DNA from: Paraspadella gotoi
Taxonomy: Eukaryota; Chaetognatha
DNA length: 64,000 nucleotides
NCBI GenBank assembly: GCA_051294375.1
Contig: CM119269.1
Coordinates: 7,871,225 to 7,935,224 of the forward strand
Direction: 5' to 3'
In this document: in pieces, positions 39,809 through 50,878 of the stretch
Layout: each line of letters opens with the position of its first letter
Position numbering within the stretch: position 1 is the stretch's first letter
Position numbers and translations under genes: made by a program
The notes under the pieces: generated by a model
Databases searched by the model: none
Seen by the model: the letters and a program-made list of their open reading frames with translations, nothing else
What the model was told of the DNA's origin: nothing

Positions 39809-40579
39809 TTAAGCGTCTCTGGATTCTATATTCGACTGACTCGATCCGGCATGAGACTTCCTGACGTGCCTATTCAAGCTGCTCTTCAGATCGTAGCCTT
39901 TGGTGCAGTGTTGACAGACGAACTTTTTGGCCTCTGCCCGATGGTTGACCTGCGAGTGAAGTTCGAGATTGACTTTGTCGTTAAAGGATTCCTCGCAGGC
40001 CTGGCTGTCGCAGGGAAAGAGTCGTCGATGCATTTCGTCCTGATGCTTTTTGAAGGCAAGGCGTTGGCGGAACACGGCGCCGCACAATTCGCAAGGGAGG
40101 CGATGATCCGCATCTTCGTCCGCGGCGTTGTCGGTGGTAGAGTCGGATCCATGAGCGCCACCGCACACGACGCGCTTGGAGGGAGTTCCCTTTTCGAAGT
40201 AGCAGGCGTGGCAGGTCTCGCACCTGACCCGCTTCACTTGGCCGTGCTCCGACTTTTTGTGGCGATTCACGTCGCCCTTCCACCGAAAAGTCTTGTCACA
40301 TTCATCGCAGGCGAAGGACGCCGCTTTGGCGTGGACGGCAGCGAGGTGGGCATCAAGGTATGGGCGCGATTTAAAGGCGGCGCCGCAAACGTGGCATTTG
40401 AAGGGCCGAGCGTCTGCGTGCACCAGTCGCATGTGACGCCGCAGCAACCCCGCCTCGCCGAATTCGCGAGCGCATTTGTGGCATTGATACTCGCGCTTCT
40501 TATCGTGAACTGTTCGCACGTGAATCGAGACGTAGTTTTTGCGCGTGAAGCGTTTTTCGCAAAGAGAACAGGGAAACAT
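39809..40579 (-). CDS. C2H2 zinc finger protein, seven fingers, intronless
   Basis: A single-exon gene of 256 residues. The start ATG at 40,579 is preceded two codons upstream by an in-frame TAA, which fixes the N-terminus. Seven C2H2 fingers can be counted: four in tandem from residue 4 (CSLCEKRF, CHKCAREF, CHVCGAAF, CDECDKTF), a linker with a degenerate CxxC (CETCHACY) and an acidic stretch, then three more (CELCGAVF, CDSQACEESF, CQHCTKGY). No KRAB, BTB, SET or other partner domain is visible. It is probably a nuclear DNA-binding factor; the target and orthology cannot be told. It lies 162 bp downstream of the TAF10 stop on the same strand. Confidence 0.88.
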   Translation of the reverse strand: MFPCSLCEKRFTRKNYVSIHVRTVHDKKREYQCHKCAREFGEAGLLRRHMRLVHADARPFKCHVCGAAFKSRPYLDAHLAAVHAKAASFACDECDKTFRWKGDVNRHKKSEHGQVKRVRCETCHACYFEKGTPSKRVVCGGAHGSDSTTDNAADEDADHRLPCELCGAVFRQRLAFKKHQDEMHRRLFPCDSQACEESFNDKVNLELHSQVNHRAEAKKFVCQHCTKGYDLKSSLNRHVRKSHAGSSQSNIESRDA

Positions 40580-40741
40580 GAGTTAAAAGAGAAAAGCGGG
40601 AAGAAATTCCTCAAACAGATCTACGAACGATGAAATGACATATAATCCTAAGACAATCATTACAAATGCAAAATAACGATCGCCCGTAAAAAAAAACAAA
40701 AAAAAACATAATCAAACCCCCTAGACTAAAATGCTAAATGG

Positions 40742-41246
40742 TCACGTAAAGTATTGAGGTTTTTTGACGTTGACACCGTATTCGCCGAGAGCGGGGGCTA
40801 GATCTTCCATGGTCAGAGTGTATCGCTTCTCCTTGCCGGATTTCTTAGACGACTGCCCGGCGCCGCGCATGCGTGAGAATTGTAGCGCGTCGTTGGCCAC
40901 GTCCGAGACGAACTTTTGCGCCGCGAGGGAGATGAGGCGGACGACGCGAGGATCCGTGGCTTCGAACCCGGCGCTAAAGGAGGGTGAGGTTTTTTTTTTT
41001 TAAAGGGGTGAGTAAATATTGCTCAGCTAAAGAGGATTTAAAAGCCCGAGAGCGAAAGACGAACCGGTTGACGTAGTAGGCGGTGACGGCGTCGGGAATC
41101 GTCGGGTGGTAATCTTCCAATTGTGTCATGAGATCGTTCATCGGCGCCCCCGAAGGCAGCGTCGCTTTATCGGACGCCGATTTGGGAGCCTTGGAAGCGT
41201 TCGTCGCAGCGCCGTTGGACAAGTTTGAACGCTGGGCGTGGTTCAT
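40742..41246 (-). CDS. TAF10: Transcription initiation factor TFIID subunit 10
   Basis: TAF10 is a histone-fold subunit shared by TFIID and SAGA. It pairs with TAF3, TAF8 or SUPT7L. Two exons (41,065-41,246 and 40,742-40,973) join in a split Arg codon to give 137 residues. The N-terminal 35 residues are low-complexity. The rest is the near-complete histone-fold core: [76 protein letters not shown], then the invariant C-terminus [11 protein letters not shown]. Compared with vertebrates the N-terminal extension is short. Orthology is unambiguous from this motif order. Confidence 0.97.
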
Positions 41247-42457
41247 GATGTCATTCAGTTAAATTTTTTTTCGGTTTATCTGGAAAATGCAATATTGGTT
41301 TTTATGGAAGCGTTAGGACCCACTCTTGCTGCAAGACGAAAACTTGATATCAGATTAATGAGAAAACTAAACAGATCGGGGAATTTTTCAGTAGATACCT
41401 AAATGCTAATTTAATAATCTCATCCAATTATTTAGTGAGACAACCTGGAATGAATCGTGCAGAGCTGAAATTTGAATTAGTGCTCACCCGTATACCCGTT
41501 TTAATAATTTTGCACAACGAATGCCGTTCGTTTTTACCCTAGACTACTTTTTAAAAAAAAATAATTTGACGCAACGGGTGGCTCATTCAAATTTTCAACG
41601 CTCCTCGATTCTGAGGAGAAGGTGGCCCGATCTTGTCAACAAAGACGAATAACAATAAATTTCATCCCGTTTTAAATTCTAATCAATACGAAAAATAAGC
41701 TTACTAACGAATTCCATAAAAACCGGAAATTTCAAAGACCAACAACAGAGTAGGATCACACAACAAGCGCCGCCGAGAAGCCGACGATTGTCGCAGGAGA
41801 CGATTTTGACAACAACGGTACTTAGGAGAAAGTACAATAGGCAATCTGCAACAACATTGGCAATTTGGTTTTTTTTTCTTTCCTCGTTTAAAAAATGCGT
41901 AATATTTCGAGTAGATTAAGAAAAAAAAATAACGGATGATTGTAAGATTTAGAACTTGTTTATTTTTTTTTAATTCAAAAAAGAGAATTTGGCATCCGGA
42001 TATATGATTTTTTTTATATCCCTCTGTTTTTCTAACTTTGCTGCCCTTTTATGAAAACGTTAAATATTAACGAACAAAACCTCGTCGAGGCTTTAAAAAA
42101 TAATTACAATTAACTGCGGATCGAAAGTAATTGTTTATTTTAAATTATAAAATAACTGTCCAACCAATGCTACTCTCGGGGGAGGGGGAGGGGGGGATTT
42201 AGTTGTGTTTTTTGTTTAGTTTTTTAATAACAACGCAACGGGATCGTATGACGCGAATTGTGTAGTTACGTCCTTGAAAAAATAAAGAAAAACCACGCCG
42301 CTTTAGAAAAAACAAAAACGCCGTCTATTTGGCAGAACGTAAAATGGGTTTGGAGGATTGGAGCGGGGTTTCGAAAAAAAAAAGTTCCGAGGAATAGCCC
42401 CCCCCGACCTATGGGCAAAGTCCGTCCCGAGGCCTCCGTCCCCATTCCCTATAGGCT
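41247..42457. other. Gap between GIGYF and TAF10, nothing recognised
   Basis: AT-rich sequence with T- and A-homopolymers and a G-rich run at about 42,178-42,197. It probably holds the TAF10 promoter and GIGYF 3' UTR. No gene or repeat is supported. Confidence 0.5.
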
Positions 42458-45400
42458 TCACAGGCCCTCGGTCTCTATCCCTCCCCGGTTCAGATCGTTC
42501 TCCGCGTGGACGGTGAATCCCAAGATGGACGAGTCCACCTTCTGCATCTTCTTTCCTTTCTTTCCCTTCTTGTTTTTGCCGCCGGTGGCGACGACGAACT
42601 CGTTGTTGTTTTCCGAATCTTAAAAGGAGGTGCGGTGGGGGAGGAGCAGAAGAAGCAAGAAATCGAAAGATAAATCTTGAGATTTTAGCTAAAACTAACA
42701 AGGAAAATGACGACCTTGCAGGCGCTTACCGCTTTTGACGCCGGTCGGGTTGAGAGCGCGCGCGGGCCCCAGCAATGCATCTTCATTCTCTTTCTTCTTC
42801 TTGGCCTTCATCTCTTGCTGTCGATACCTGCAGAATCGGAAAGAGGGGGAGGAAAGGAAAGGAAAGGAAAGGAAAGGAAAGGAAAAGGTCGGAAAATTAA
42901 GGAGTGTGGCAGCAAGACTTAAAGCTGCCTCACTGCTGTCCGTCCTCAGCCTTGTCTCAATGACTGAGCAGGCTAAATCATCTCATTCCATCCGTGCGTC
43001 CCGGGTTCAATCCCTGGGTATCCCGGTTCTGGCTTAAATGTGACGGAGCCGGTATAAACATGCCAGTGACAGGAGGCGGTCACTGAGGGTCCGCAGCCCC
43101 TACGCCAGTTGGTGAGATACCCCGCGCCCCGGGTATCACAGGCTATCCTCCCATTGCCATAGGAGTTACAAACCTGGATCGACGCTCGACAAATTGCTTG
43201 GCGAAGGCGAGCGTCTCCTTGTTTTCGCCCAAATAGGACTTAATGTAGTCCTGGATCTCGAAGGGAGACTCCACGTCCATCAAAAACGCGATGAAAGTCG
43301 GGACATCCACCTGACGTGGAGGTAATGGGATGAGCTGTTGGACTGCGACCAGCCAACACAGCGATGAAAACAAAACCCACTTGCGAATCCATTGTGGCGA
43401 GCGTGGAGGAGCACCACGAGGTGAACTCGTCCCGAGGCGTGGCGGCAGCTTGGAAGATCTTCTGCAGGGATTCTTCTTCCTTCTTACGCGCCTTCGTCGC
43501 CTTGGTCGTCGTTGTCGTCGTCGCCGGAGGTTGAGCGCCGCCCATCTTCGCCTGCGAAGTCGGAGCCGAGGCTTTTGCGACCTAAAATTAAAGGTTTAAT
43601 AATTACCTATAATTTAAATACATTGATGGAAGTGATTATGTCGTTATTGAAATACTCTCCCGACCTCACCTCGCGCAGCTGTTTCGGCGGCGAGGCGGCC
43701 TTGCCCGATGGACCCGAGGTCTGAGGCGCAGACCCTCCCTGGCTTTTGACCACGTCGCCCCAAAAGGACGGCACTCCAGACTTGGCCCAAGCGTTGGCCT
43801 CGGGCGGTGAGCTCGAAGGGGCGTTCCAGGAGGGCTGCGAACCTGGGGGGCCGTTCCACACGGCCGCTTGACCGAGCGTGAGGGACGAAGGTGGCGAATC
43901 AAAGAGGGAAGCAGACATCTGGGAAGGGAGGAGGGAAAGAAAAGAGGAAGGGAAGAAAAGAGGAAGGGAATGAGAAGATGGATAAGCAAGAAGAGGAAGG
44001 CATGAGAAAAGGGAGGAAATAAAAGAGGAACGAGAAGAGGGAGGAATGAGAAAGGAAAAAGTAAAATTATTGGATAAAAGCAAGAAAAGAAAGAGGAAAA
44101 CATTTTGAGGATGAAACAAAAAGATTAGAAATCCGCTTCATACCTTCTTTTCTTTTTTGGGTTCATTGAGTTGCTTTCTCGCTTCTTCTTTCTGGATTTC
44201 CAACAGACTTTTGACTTTGGCGCCGCCACCATCGCCGCCCCCGCTCATCGACGCAACGCCCGCGGGTGGGGCGCCCCAGCCGACCTTGGCGGCGTTCTCG
44301 CGAGCTATCTCGGCGGCGATGCGGCGTTGTTCTTCTTCCGCTTGCCGGCGCAGCACCTCGCGCTGACGCTCCTCCTCCGCCATATGCTTCTCTTCCAAGG
44401 CCTGAATGAGAGAGAGGGGATCCATAATGAGTGAGCTGGTCGACAATGGTCTCGTAGAAAAAAAAGAATGAACGAATTTCATCCTAACCTGAATCTCAGC
44501 GAGGGACAAATCTCCCATGTCCTGTTGGGTCTTCCTCCTCAAATGCTCTTCCCCGCTCGCCGCCCAGTTGGCCGTCTGCGGCAACTTCATCTTGGCCAGG
44601 CTCGCCTTTTGCTGCGCCTGCAGCTTTCGCAAGGCTTCCTGCTGGGCTGCTCGGCTCTCGGCCAATACTCGTTCCTGGAAGGGGAAAAAGGAGGAGGTAG
44701 GGAATATTGAAGGGGTAAGTACGGTTTTTAAGTAACCTCACCTCTTCTTCCTTCTTCTTTTTCTCGACCTCGGCCCGTTCAACCTCTTCTTTTCTTCTTC
44801 TCTCTTCCTCGATCCGTATCCTCTCTTCCTCCAGCAACCTCCTCCTTTCCTTCTCCGCCTCCTCCTTCTGCTTCCTCCTTTCCTCTTCCTCCCTCTTCAG
44901 TCGAGCCGCCTCCTCGGATCGTCTCTGCTCCTCCGCTTCCCTCCTCATCTGCTCCATCCTCCTCGCTTCCTCCTCTTGTTTCTTCCGCTCCTCCTCCTTC
45001 TTTCGCTCCTCTTTCTCCTCTTTCTCCTCCGCCTCCCGTAGCCGCCTTTCTTCAGTTTCTCTTCGCTTCTTTTCCGCTTCCTCCCTCTCCTTTCTCCGCT
45101 GTTCCTCCCTGATTGCATTTTCCACTCGAATTTTTTCTTCCTCTTCCAATTTTCTCCGCCTTTCCAGTTCTTCCCGTTCTCGGTCTTGCTGCAGTTGAAG
45201 TTTCTGAAGTTTCTGTTGCTGGATCTTCTGCTGCTGCTGATGTAGCTGCTGCTGTTGCAGGTCGGAGTCCGGACGGGTTGTTCCCATGTCCCAGATCGAT
45301 TTGGGCGGTTGAGGAACCACCGAGGGGGACGATCTCGAGGTGGCCAACGATGGAGAAATAGAATGCGCGTTGACCTGGAAAAGTTGAACGTCTCATGAAA

Positions 45401-48400
45401 AAGTTGATCTTAACATTTTTTTTATTAAGGGCCAACTGCGCAAAAGTTGACTCACTTGCATGAGCTTCTCCCAAGGCGTCAACGGATCCGAAGGCACAGA
45501 TTCAGATCGTTGGAGTTGCTGTGGCAGCTGAGACTGTTGGGGATTGGGAAACGATGCAGGTTTATCCATCGCAGCCAACTACGATTAAAAATACAGATAT
45601 AACTATTAAATTGAGAATGATAATAAAAATACATAAACCGTGATTTTAGGAAACTTGTATCTACTACTACCAACCTGTCCCTGCACGATAGGAGAGGTCC
45701 TTGGAACGGGATTGGCGGGACCAGCGCCATTCCCATGAGTGTTTGTCAATGTCTCCATGGAGGGGAGTTTCCCTATGGGGGACGTTTGTTGTTGTTGCTG
45801 TGGTTGCTGCGAAATTGAATTGGACGTGGTAAGTGCAGTCGAGACAAGATTTTGCAGGTCGAGTACGTGTTGTTGTTGTCGTTCCTGGGGCAACTGATGC
45901 CAATACTCCAAGTCCATCAATTGCTTTATTATTTGGCGAATGTGTTGTTGGAAGTTATTTGTTATCATTTGAGCGCTAGCGGGGTTTCTCGCGACCTTTT
46001 AAACAGATATAAAAGATATTATATTTTAAACAGTAATATAAAGTTATCAAATGTTTTTTTAGTACTTAGTTTGAGAAAAAAAAAGCTAATTAACTAACCA
46101 TTTGTGGGCATTGCACGGCCGCAGCCTGAGCTTGCTGCAACAACGTCCTCATTATCATCTGCTGTTGCTGCACAAGTTGTTGCTGTTGCATCTGTTGTTG
46201 CAAAAGCATCGCTTGCTGTTGTTGTTGCTGTTGAGAAAGATTGGCGTTCGGGGGGGGCGGTCCGCCGAAAGCGACGCCCGAAGCGAGAGTTTGCGGCGTT
46301 ATCGGAGCCATCGGCTGCGACGGGGCGCGGGGAAGGTTCAACGACGGCGGAACGGAGGTCGTCTGCGGCGTCTTTGGCGGAGGACCTGGGAAAAGCATAG
46401 AAAGTGTGAGTGAGAAGAGAGAACGGCAGGATATTTTGGAGAACTTACCCGTCGATCTCACGATGATCGGAGGTAGAATCTGTCCTGGAAGGAAAGGAAC
46501 GCGCTCCCAGCGCGTGATATGTTCGCCCAAAGGAAATAAGTCCGAGTCACAGCCGCGTTTGACCATCAGTGTAAGATTGAAGTAACCGGCCTGGAACCAT
46601 TCCGCCATTTCCGAAGACAGGAACGGACCTTGAATCTCACCCTGAATTTGTTTTTTTTTTTAATTACAACTAAAATTAAAATCTTCCATTGCAAACCCGT
46701 GAAAATTCGACATCGTAACCCACCTGAGGGTCTTCGTAGAACCAAGCCTGCGCATCCTTGTGGTTCAAAGGAACGGCGTCCTTTTTGGGATCCAATTCCG
46801 CGGCGGGCGGCGCCGATTTTCGTTCATCGACGGCGTCCCAAGTTTCCATGAGTTTTTGAGTATCTAAATAACAAAAATGAAAAAAGGCGAAATAAGTTCT
46901 GGCCTCGTCACACGCTCACTGAGATCTCTTTTTCCTCCCCAACCTAAAGCGTGACGAAAGAGGTCGTCTTCGGCCGGTTTGCCGCCGACGAGAGTTTGAC
47001 TAGATAATGATGTTGGTTCGACGGCGGACGACGGCGCGGGCGCATGAAGCGACGCCGTTTTTGATTGACTGTGGGCGGGGGAGGAGGGCGCGTTGGCGCC
47101 GGGGGCGAGGGAAGGCTGGGGTAGCAGCCCGACGCCGATAGCGGACGATGGCGGGTTCGGTGGCGGAACGTCAACTTCCGTCACGGAGGGGAGACGGCCC
47201 GAGCCACGGATGGAACTCTGTCTTTGAGGGGGAAGAGGAATGTCGGCAACGGAGACGGGACCCCCGGCGCCGCGGACTCCTTCTCGGGAAACGACGCCGC
47301 GAGCGTCGACGGCGTTGCGCGTTTCGGAGACGTCACCGGCGACGGAGGAAGATCCTTCGGGGAAGTTGAGTTTCCTTTGAGTAGACGCGGAATTCGGAAT
47401 CACTTCGCGATATCGCGATCTGAAAATGAAGAAATCACGATGATGCTCCAATCAAACTAATTTAAGACTTACTTCGATGCCCTACCTTTCCAAATCCGCG
47501 TGCGGCGTCAGCACCTTCTCCGGTGACTTGTCCAGTTTCCTGGGCGTGAATCCTGAACCGGAAGTGGCGTCCTCGTTTGAAGGCAGACGACGTCGCCGGC
47601 GAGAATCTTCTCCTTCACCGGAATCTTGGGATTTACAAACACGGATAAAATGTCAGTTTTTGTATTAATTAACTTTTTAATTACTATGCAACAGATATTG
47701 TGAAAGGAAATTTGTGAGAATCCAATATCCCCCCTCCCCTTTTCGTCCAGCGAGCGAAAGAGGCTCACCGAAGTGGTCGTCGGCGGGCATGAACTGACCG
47801 GAAGAGTCGAAGCCACCCTCGAAACCTCCGTCCTCGGTGCACCATTCCGGAAGATCTCCGTGTTCCCCGTTGAGGTCTCCGGGGCCGCCGCCGCCGAACC
47901 CGCCGTCGCCCTGCGAGGTCCGGCGGTACCGCGACATGAACTGACCGCCGGGGGGACGCTGGTAGTAGCTATCGTGCGAGCGACCCGCGTGATAACCCTA
48001 AAAGGTCAGGACGGTAAATTAAGTCACGTACGTCCAGATCAATGAAACCATCTCCCACCATCCCATCTTTCTCTACCTGGTCCGCCCCCGGTCCGCCCCG
48101 GTTGTTATGGAATCCGCCTCTACCGGAAGTAGGAACCCCGGATCCACGACCGACGCCCACGTCATCTGACTTTTCTGAGCGCCAATTGTTGGACGAAGAT
48201 CGGCTCCATCTGTGAGGAGGGATAAAGCGGTCAATGAAAAGACAATTGCGATGAATAAATTACTTAAATTGTCCAATTAGCTCGTCGGCGCAGACCCTGA
48301 CCTTCCTTCCGAGCCACGACCAGAACCAGACGGCTGCCTCCAACCACCGGACGAAGTGGTGGACCCCGTTGCTTCCTCGCCAACGTCTTCGAGCTGGGTT

Positions 48401-49833
48401 GTATCATTGCTTGATGTTTAGCTTTTAATAACCCTAATAAAGATTAAAAAGCCACTACCTGCGGTCGCGGTCCTTCACGCCAATTGTCGGAGCTCATGGA
48501 CCTGGAGAAGCCTCGGGCGGCACCGCCGCTACCCGCCTGAGGCCCTCCGCTTGATCCTCCGCTCGTTCCGCCGACACCGGGACCGCCGCTGCGTTCCGGA
48601 GATGCAGGGAATTGATCCGCGTTATCCCGGCTCGAATGTCGTTGACGCTAAATAAGGGAAAGACGAGCATAAAATTATTTGAGCATTTTTAGTAGTTTTT
48701 TTCGAAATTATAATTTAGCTCTCTTCGTCGAACCTGATTGAAAGAGCCGTCCGGGTCCCAACTGCCCTTGTCCCTCGAGGAAAAGCTTCCGGAGACGGGG
48801 TCGCCCTCATCGTAAGAGGTGGACCGGCCGTAAAAGCCTCGATCCCCGCCAGTCGCCTCGCCCCCTCGACCCGCGCGGTTGGGGCCCGAGCGAGAGACGC
48901 CCCGACCCCGATCTGAAGTCCCGCCTCCCATCCCCCTCCCGCCGCCGCGACCCGGAGCTGAACCCCCTCTCACGGTGCGAAGAGCAACCTGGGCGAAGAA
49001 GAGAAATAATGAGGATCGAACAATTAGATCGGAAAAGCAGGGATTGGAGATTGGCCAGATAGGGCTTTGTTCTCATTTGTAATAAAGAGGGTTGATGGTA
49101 TTTCTTAACTTTTGAACGAATTTATAAGCATCAGATTGTCGGACTCAAATTATCACTTTTTGATATTTCATCGAATAGCAAAGCCAAAGAGCAAAACTAT
49201 TCATCGACACGTTGGTTCCTTTTTACTTCATGACAAAACCTACACCACAGTACCTGGCTATTTACTGAATTGCTGTGAAGTCTCAGTTCGTCATCTGTAA
49301 CAAACAAATCGGGGCGATGAAATGAGCCGAGTTCATCAGTTCCCTTTTAAATAAAACTCGACACTTACCCGATAACGGTTGATAGGATACTGGTTCTAAG
49401 GTTATCTCACTGAGGATTGACGGATAATCATACAATTCCACCGGCACTCCTTTCGATGGTTGAAAGAGTGCCAACATTTCTTCGCGACCGTAACGGAATT
49501 CTGCAAGACGACACACGTCAGCTTCCGTTGCAAGCTCCGTTTTCTAATACTCAGTTTTTAACAAAAATACCTGCCATTTTATATGATTTTCTCTCTGGCT
49601 GTGGGGAAGGTGGCAAATCAGATGGTAAACTCCCATTTGCACCTCCTGAAAATTGAGGCAATTTTATATTTTTCAGAGTTTTTAAAACGTTTAATAATGA
49701 AGAAATCCGAGGACAGAGTCGAAAAAGGATGGGGAACAGTTTATAACTCACCGCTGCCCAGATTTCCAGGTGCTCCAGAAAGCGCGCGCAGCCACTCGGG
49801 GCCGAACTTTAGGGCCGAATTGACATCCGCCAT
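42458..49833 (-). CDS. GIGYF: GRB10-interacting GYF protein (GIGYF1/2)
   Basis: GIGYF proteins bind 4EHP (EIF4E2) and proline-rich partners to repress translation and trigger decay of faulty or targeted mRNAs. The start at 49,833 gives [18 protein letters not shown], the conserved GIGYF N-terminus. About 15 exons follow on the minus strand. They include a 4EHP-binding motif (FRYGREEML, about 49,470-49,500), RG/RGG-rich segments, [10 protein letters not shown], and the GYF domain (AWFYEDPQ / [21 protein letters not shown], about 46,450-46,760). Gln-rich stretches come next, then a long Glu/Arg coiled coil (about 44,740-45,250), [15 protein letters not shown], and the C-terminal helical repeat ([57 protein letters not shown]). 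The C-terminus [19 protein letters not shown] precedes TGA 42,458-42,460. In the 4EHP motif the first Tyr is Phe. The vertebrate GIGYF1/2 split cannot be resolved. Confidence 0.95.
42890..43150 (+). mobile_element. SINE-like element filling a GIGYF intron
   Basis: A GC-rich insert with a polymerase III B-box-like word (gggttcaatccctgg, 43,006-43,020) and repeats of cctgg/ccggt. It occupies most of the intron at about 42,830-43,173 between the exons encoding FVERRSR and RYRQQEMK. A (GGAAA)n tract lies on its left (42,848-42,885). Upstream A-box similarity is weak, so the tRNA origin is tentative. Confidence 0.5.
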
Positions 49834-50639
49834 GATGTCTCGTCGCTGATGGATTTTTCGTTTAATTGCTCCTCGACAGTTACACCCACAACAGTTTTTT
49901 AAGGGGGGTTTTGGCCTTTTGAGTCGGTACTGGAAAGGTGAGAATCGTTTCTGCAGAGAGAGAGAGAGCTAAAAGTTTTAACAACATATTAAAGAAAATG
50001 AAATGTTATATGAATTTATTTTAATCAAGAAAGGAACGAAAGTGGGCAGGCATCAGCCATACGATACGATTATTAAGGGCATTAAAAGCACGATGCAAGT
50101 CTATGAAAAATATTCACAAATGGAAAATGCAAAGTGGTATCGAGTAAGAACATCGTCGAGAGTGAAAAAGATTGAAAAGCGAGATGTGGCAGCGATGAAG
50201 CAGCGATGAAGCAGCGATGAATCAGGGACACGTCGGCCACATTGTTTAGTTCACGACGACGGGTGAACTCAAAGATCGACCAGCGACGCCTCAATGGCCG
50301 AGAAAAGATCCAATTCGTTCGTACAGGGCCGCCCTGGCGATAACAGCCAGAACCGTATCAAAAGGCAAACAAAGAAACCACAAGGGTTATTGATTATGCA
50401 AATGCCAGGAGGTAGCGAAATCGGGAGAAATAAAGGAGAGAGGGGGAGACGAATGCAATCCCATGGATCGGCCATGTTCTCGAGATCGTAGGAAGTTCTT
50501 TGAAACAAGGGTTCTTGCTCCTGGAGCTATTTTTATTGGTGCAGTCGGAGGAGGAGAAGGAAGAGAAGCGATGATCAGAAGGTGGCGATGATTCGACTGT
50601 AGATTCTCGCCGAGGGGACCAATCCGCTCTTCTGTTGTT

Positions 50640-50674
<35 letters not shown>

Positions 50675-50878
50675 GAGAGAGAGATGTTCATTTTAAAATG
50701 GCCTTGAAGGGAGACTGGATAAGGTAGACGAACGAGGGAGCTTTCTCGCTCTCGGTTGCCATGGAAAGCACGTATACAAGAGAACTTGACGACCGAGTCG
50801 ATAAAGGACTCGGTTCGCGCAAAAAGGAAACAAAACAGTTAAGCCGTAAAAATATCGAGTAAAATAGAGTTATAAAAA
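49834..50878. promoter_or_regulatory. Divergent GIGYF/EFHC2 upstream region
   Basis: About 1 kb separates the two start codons. It contains a GA tract at 50,639-50,688 and an X-box-like site (GTTGCC-AT-GGAAAG) at 50,755-50,768, 111 bp before the EFHC2 ATG. RFX factors bind X-boxes upstream of ciliary genes (established knowledge). The last base deviates from the consensus. Confidence 0.4.

Noticed and set aside
39851-40633. A 260-codon plus-strand frame opposite the zinc finger gene
   Set aside because: The minus-strand frame has seven regular C2H2 fingers. The plus frame has no domain and mirrors its codon pattern.
42995-43070. Possible tRNA gene because of a perfect-looking B-box
   Set aside because: No cloverleaf with acceptor stem can be drawn around it. 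A SINE origin fits better. The same holds for 14,200-14,290.
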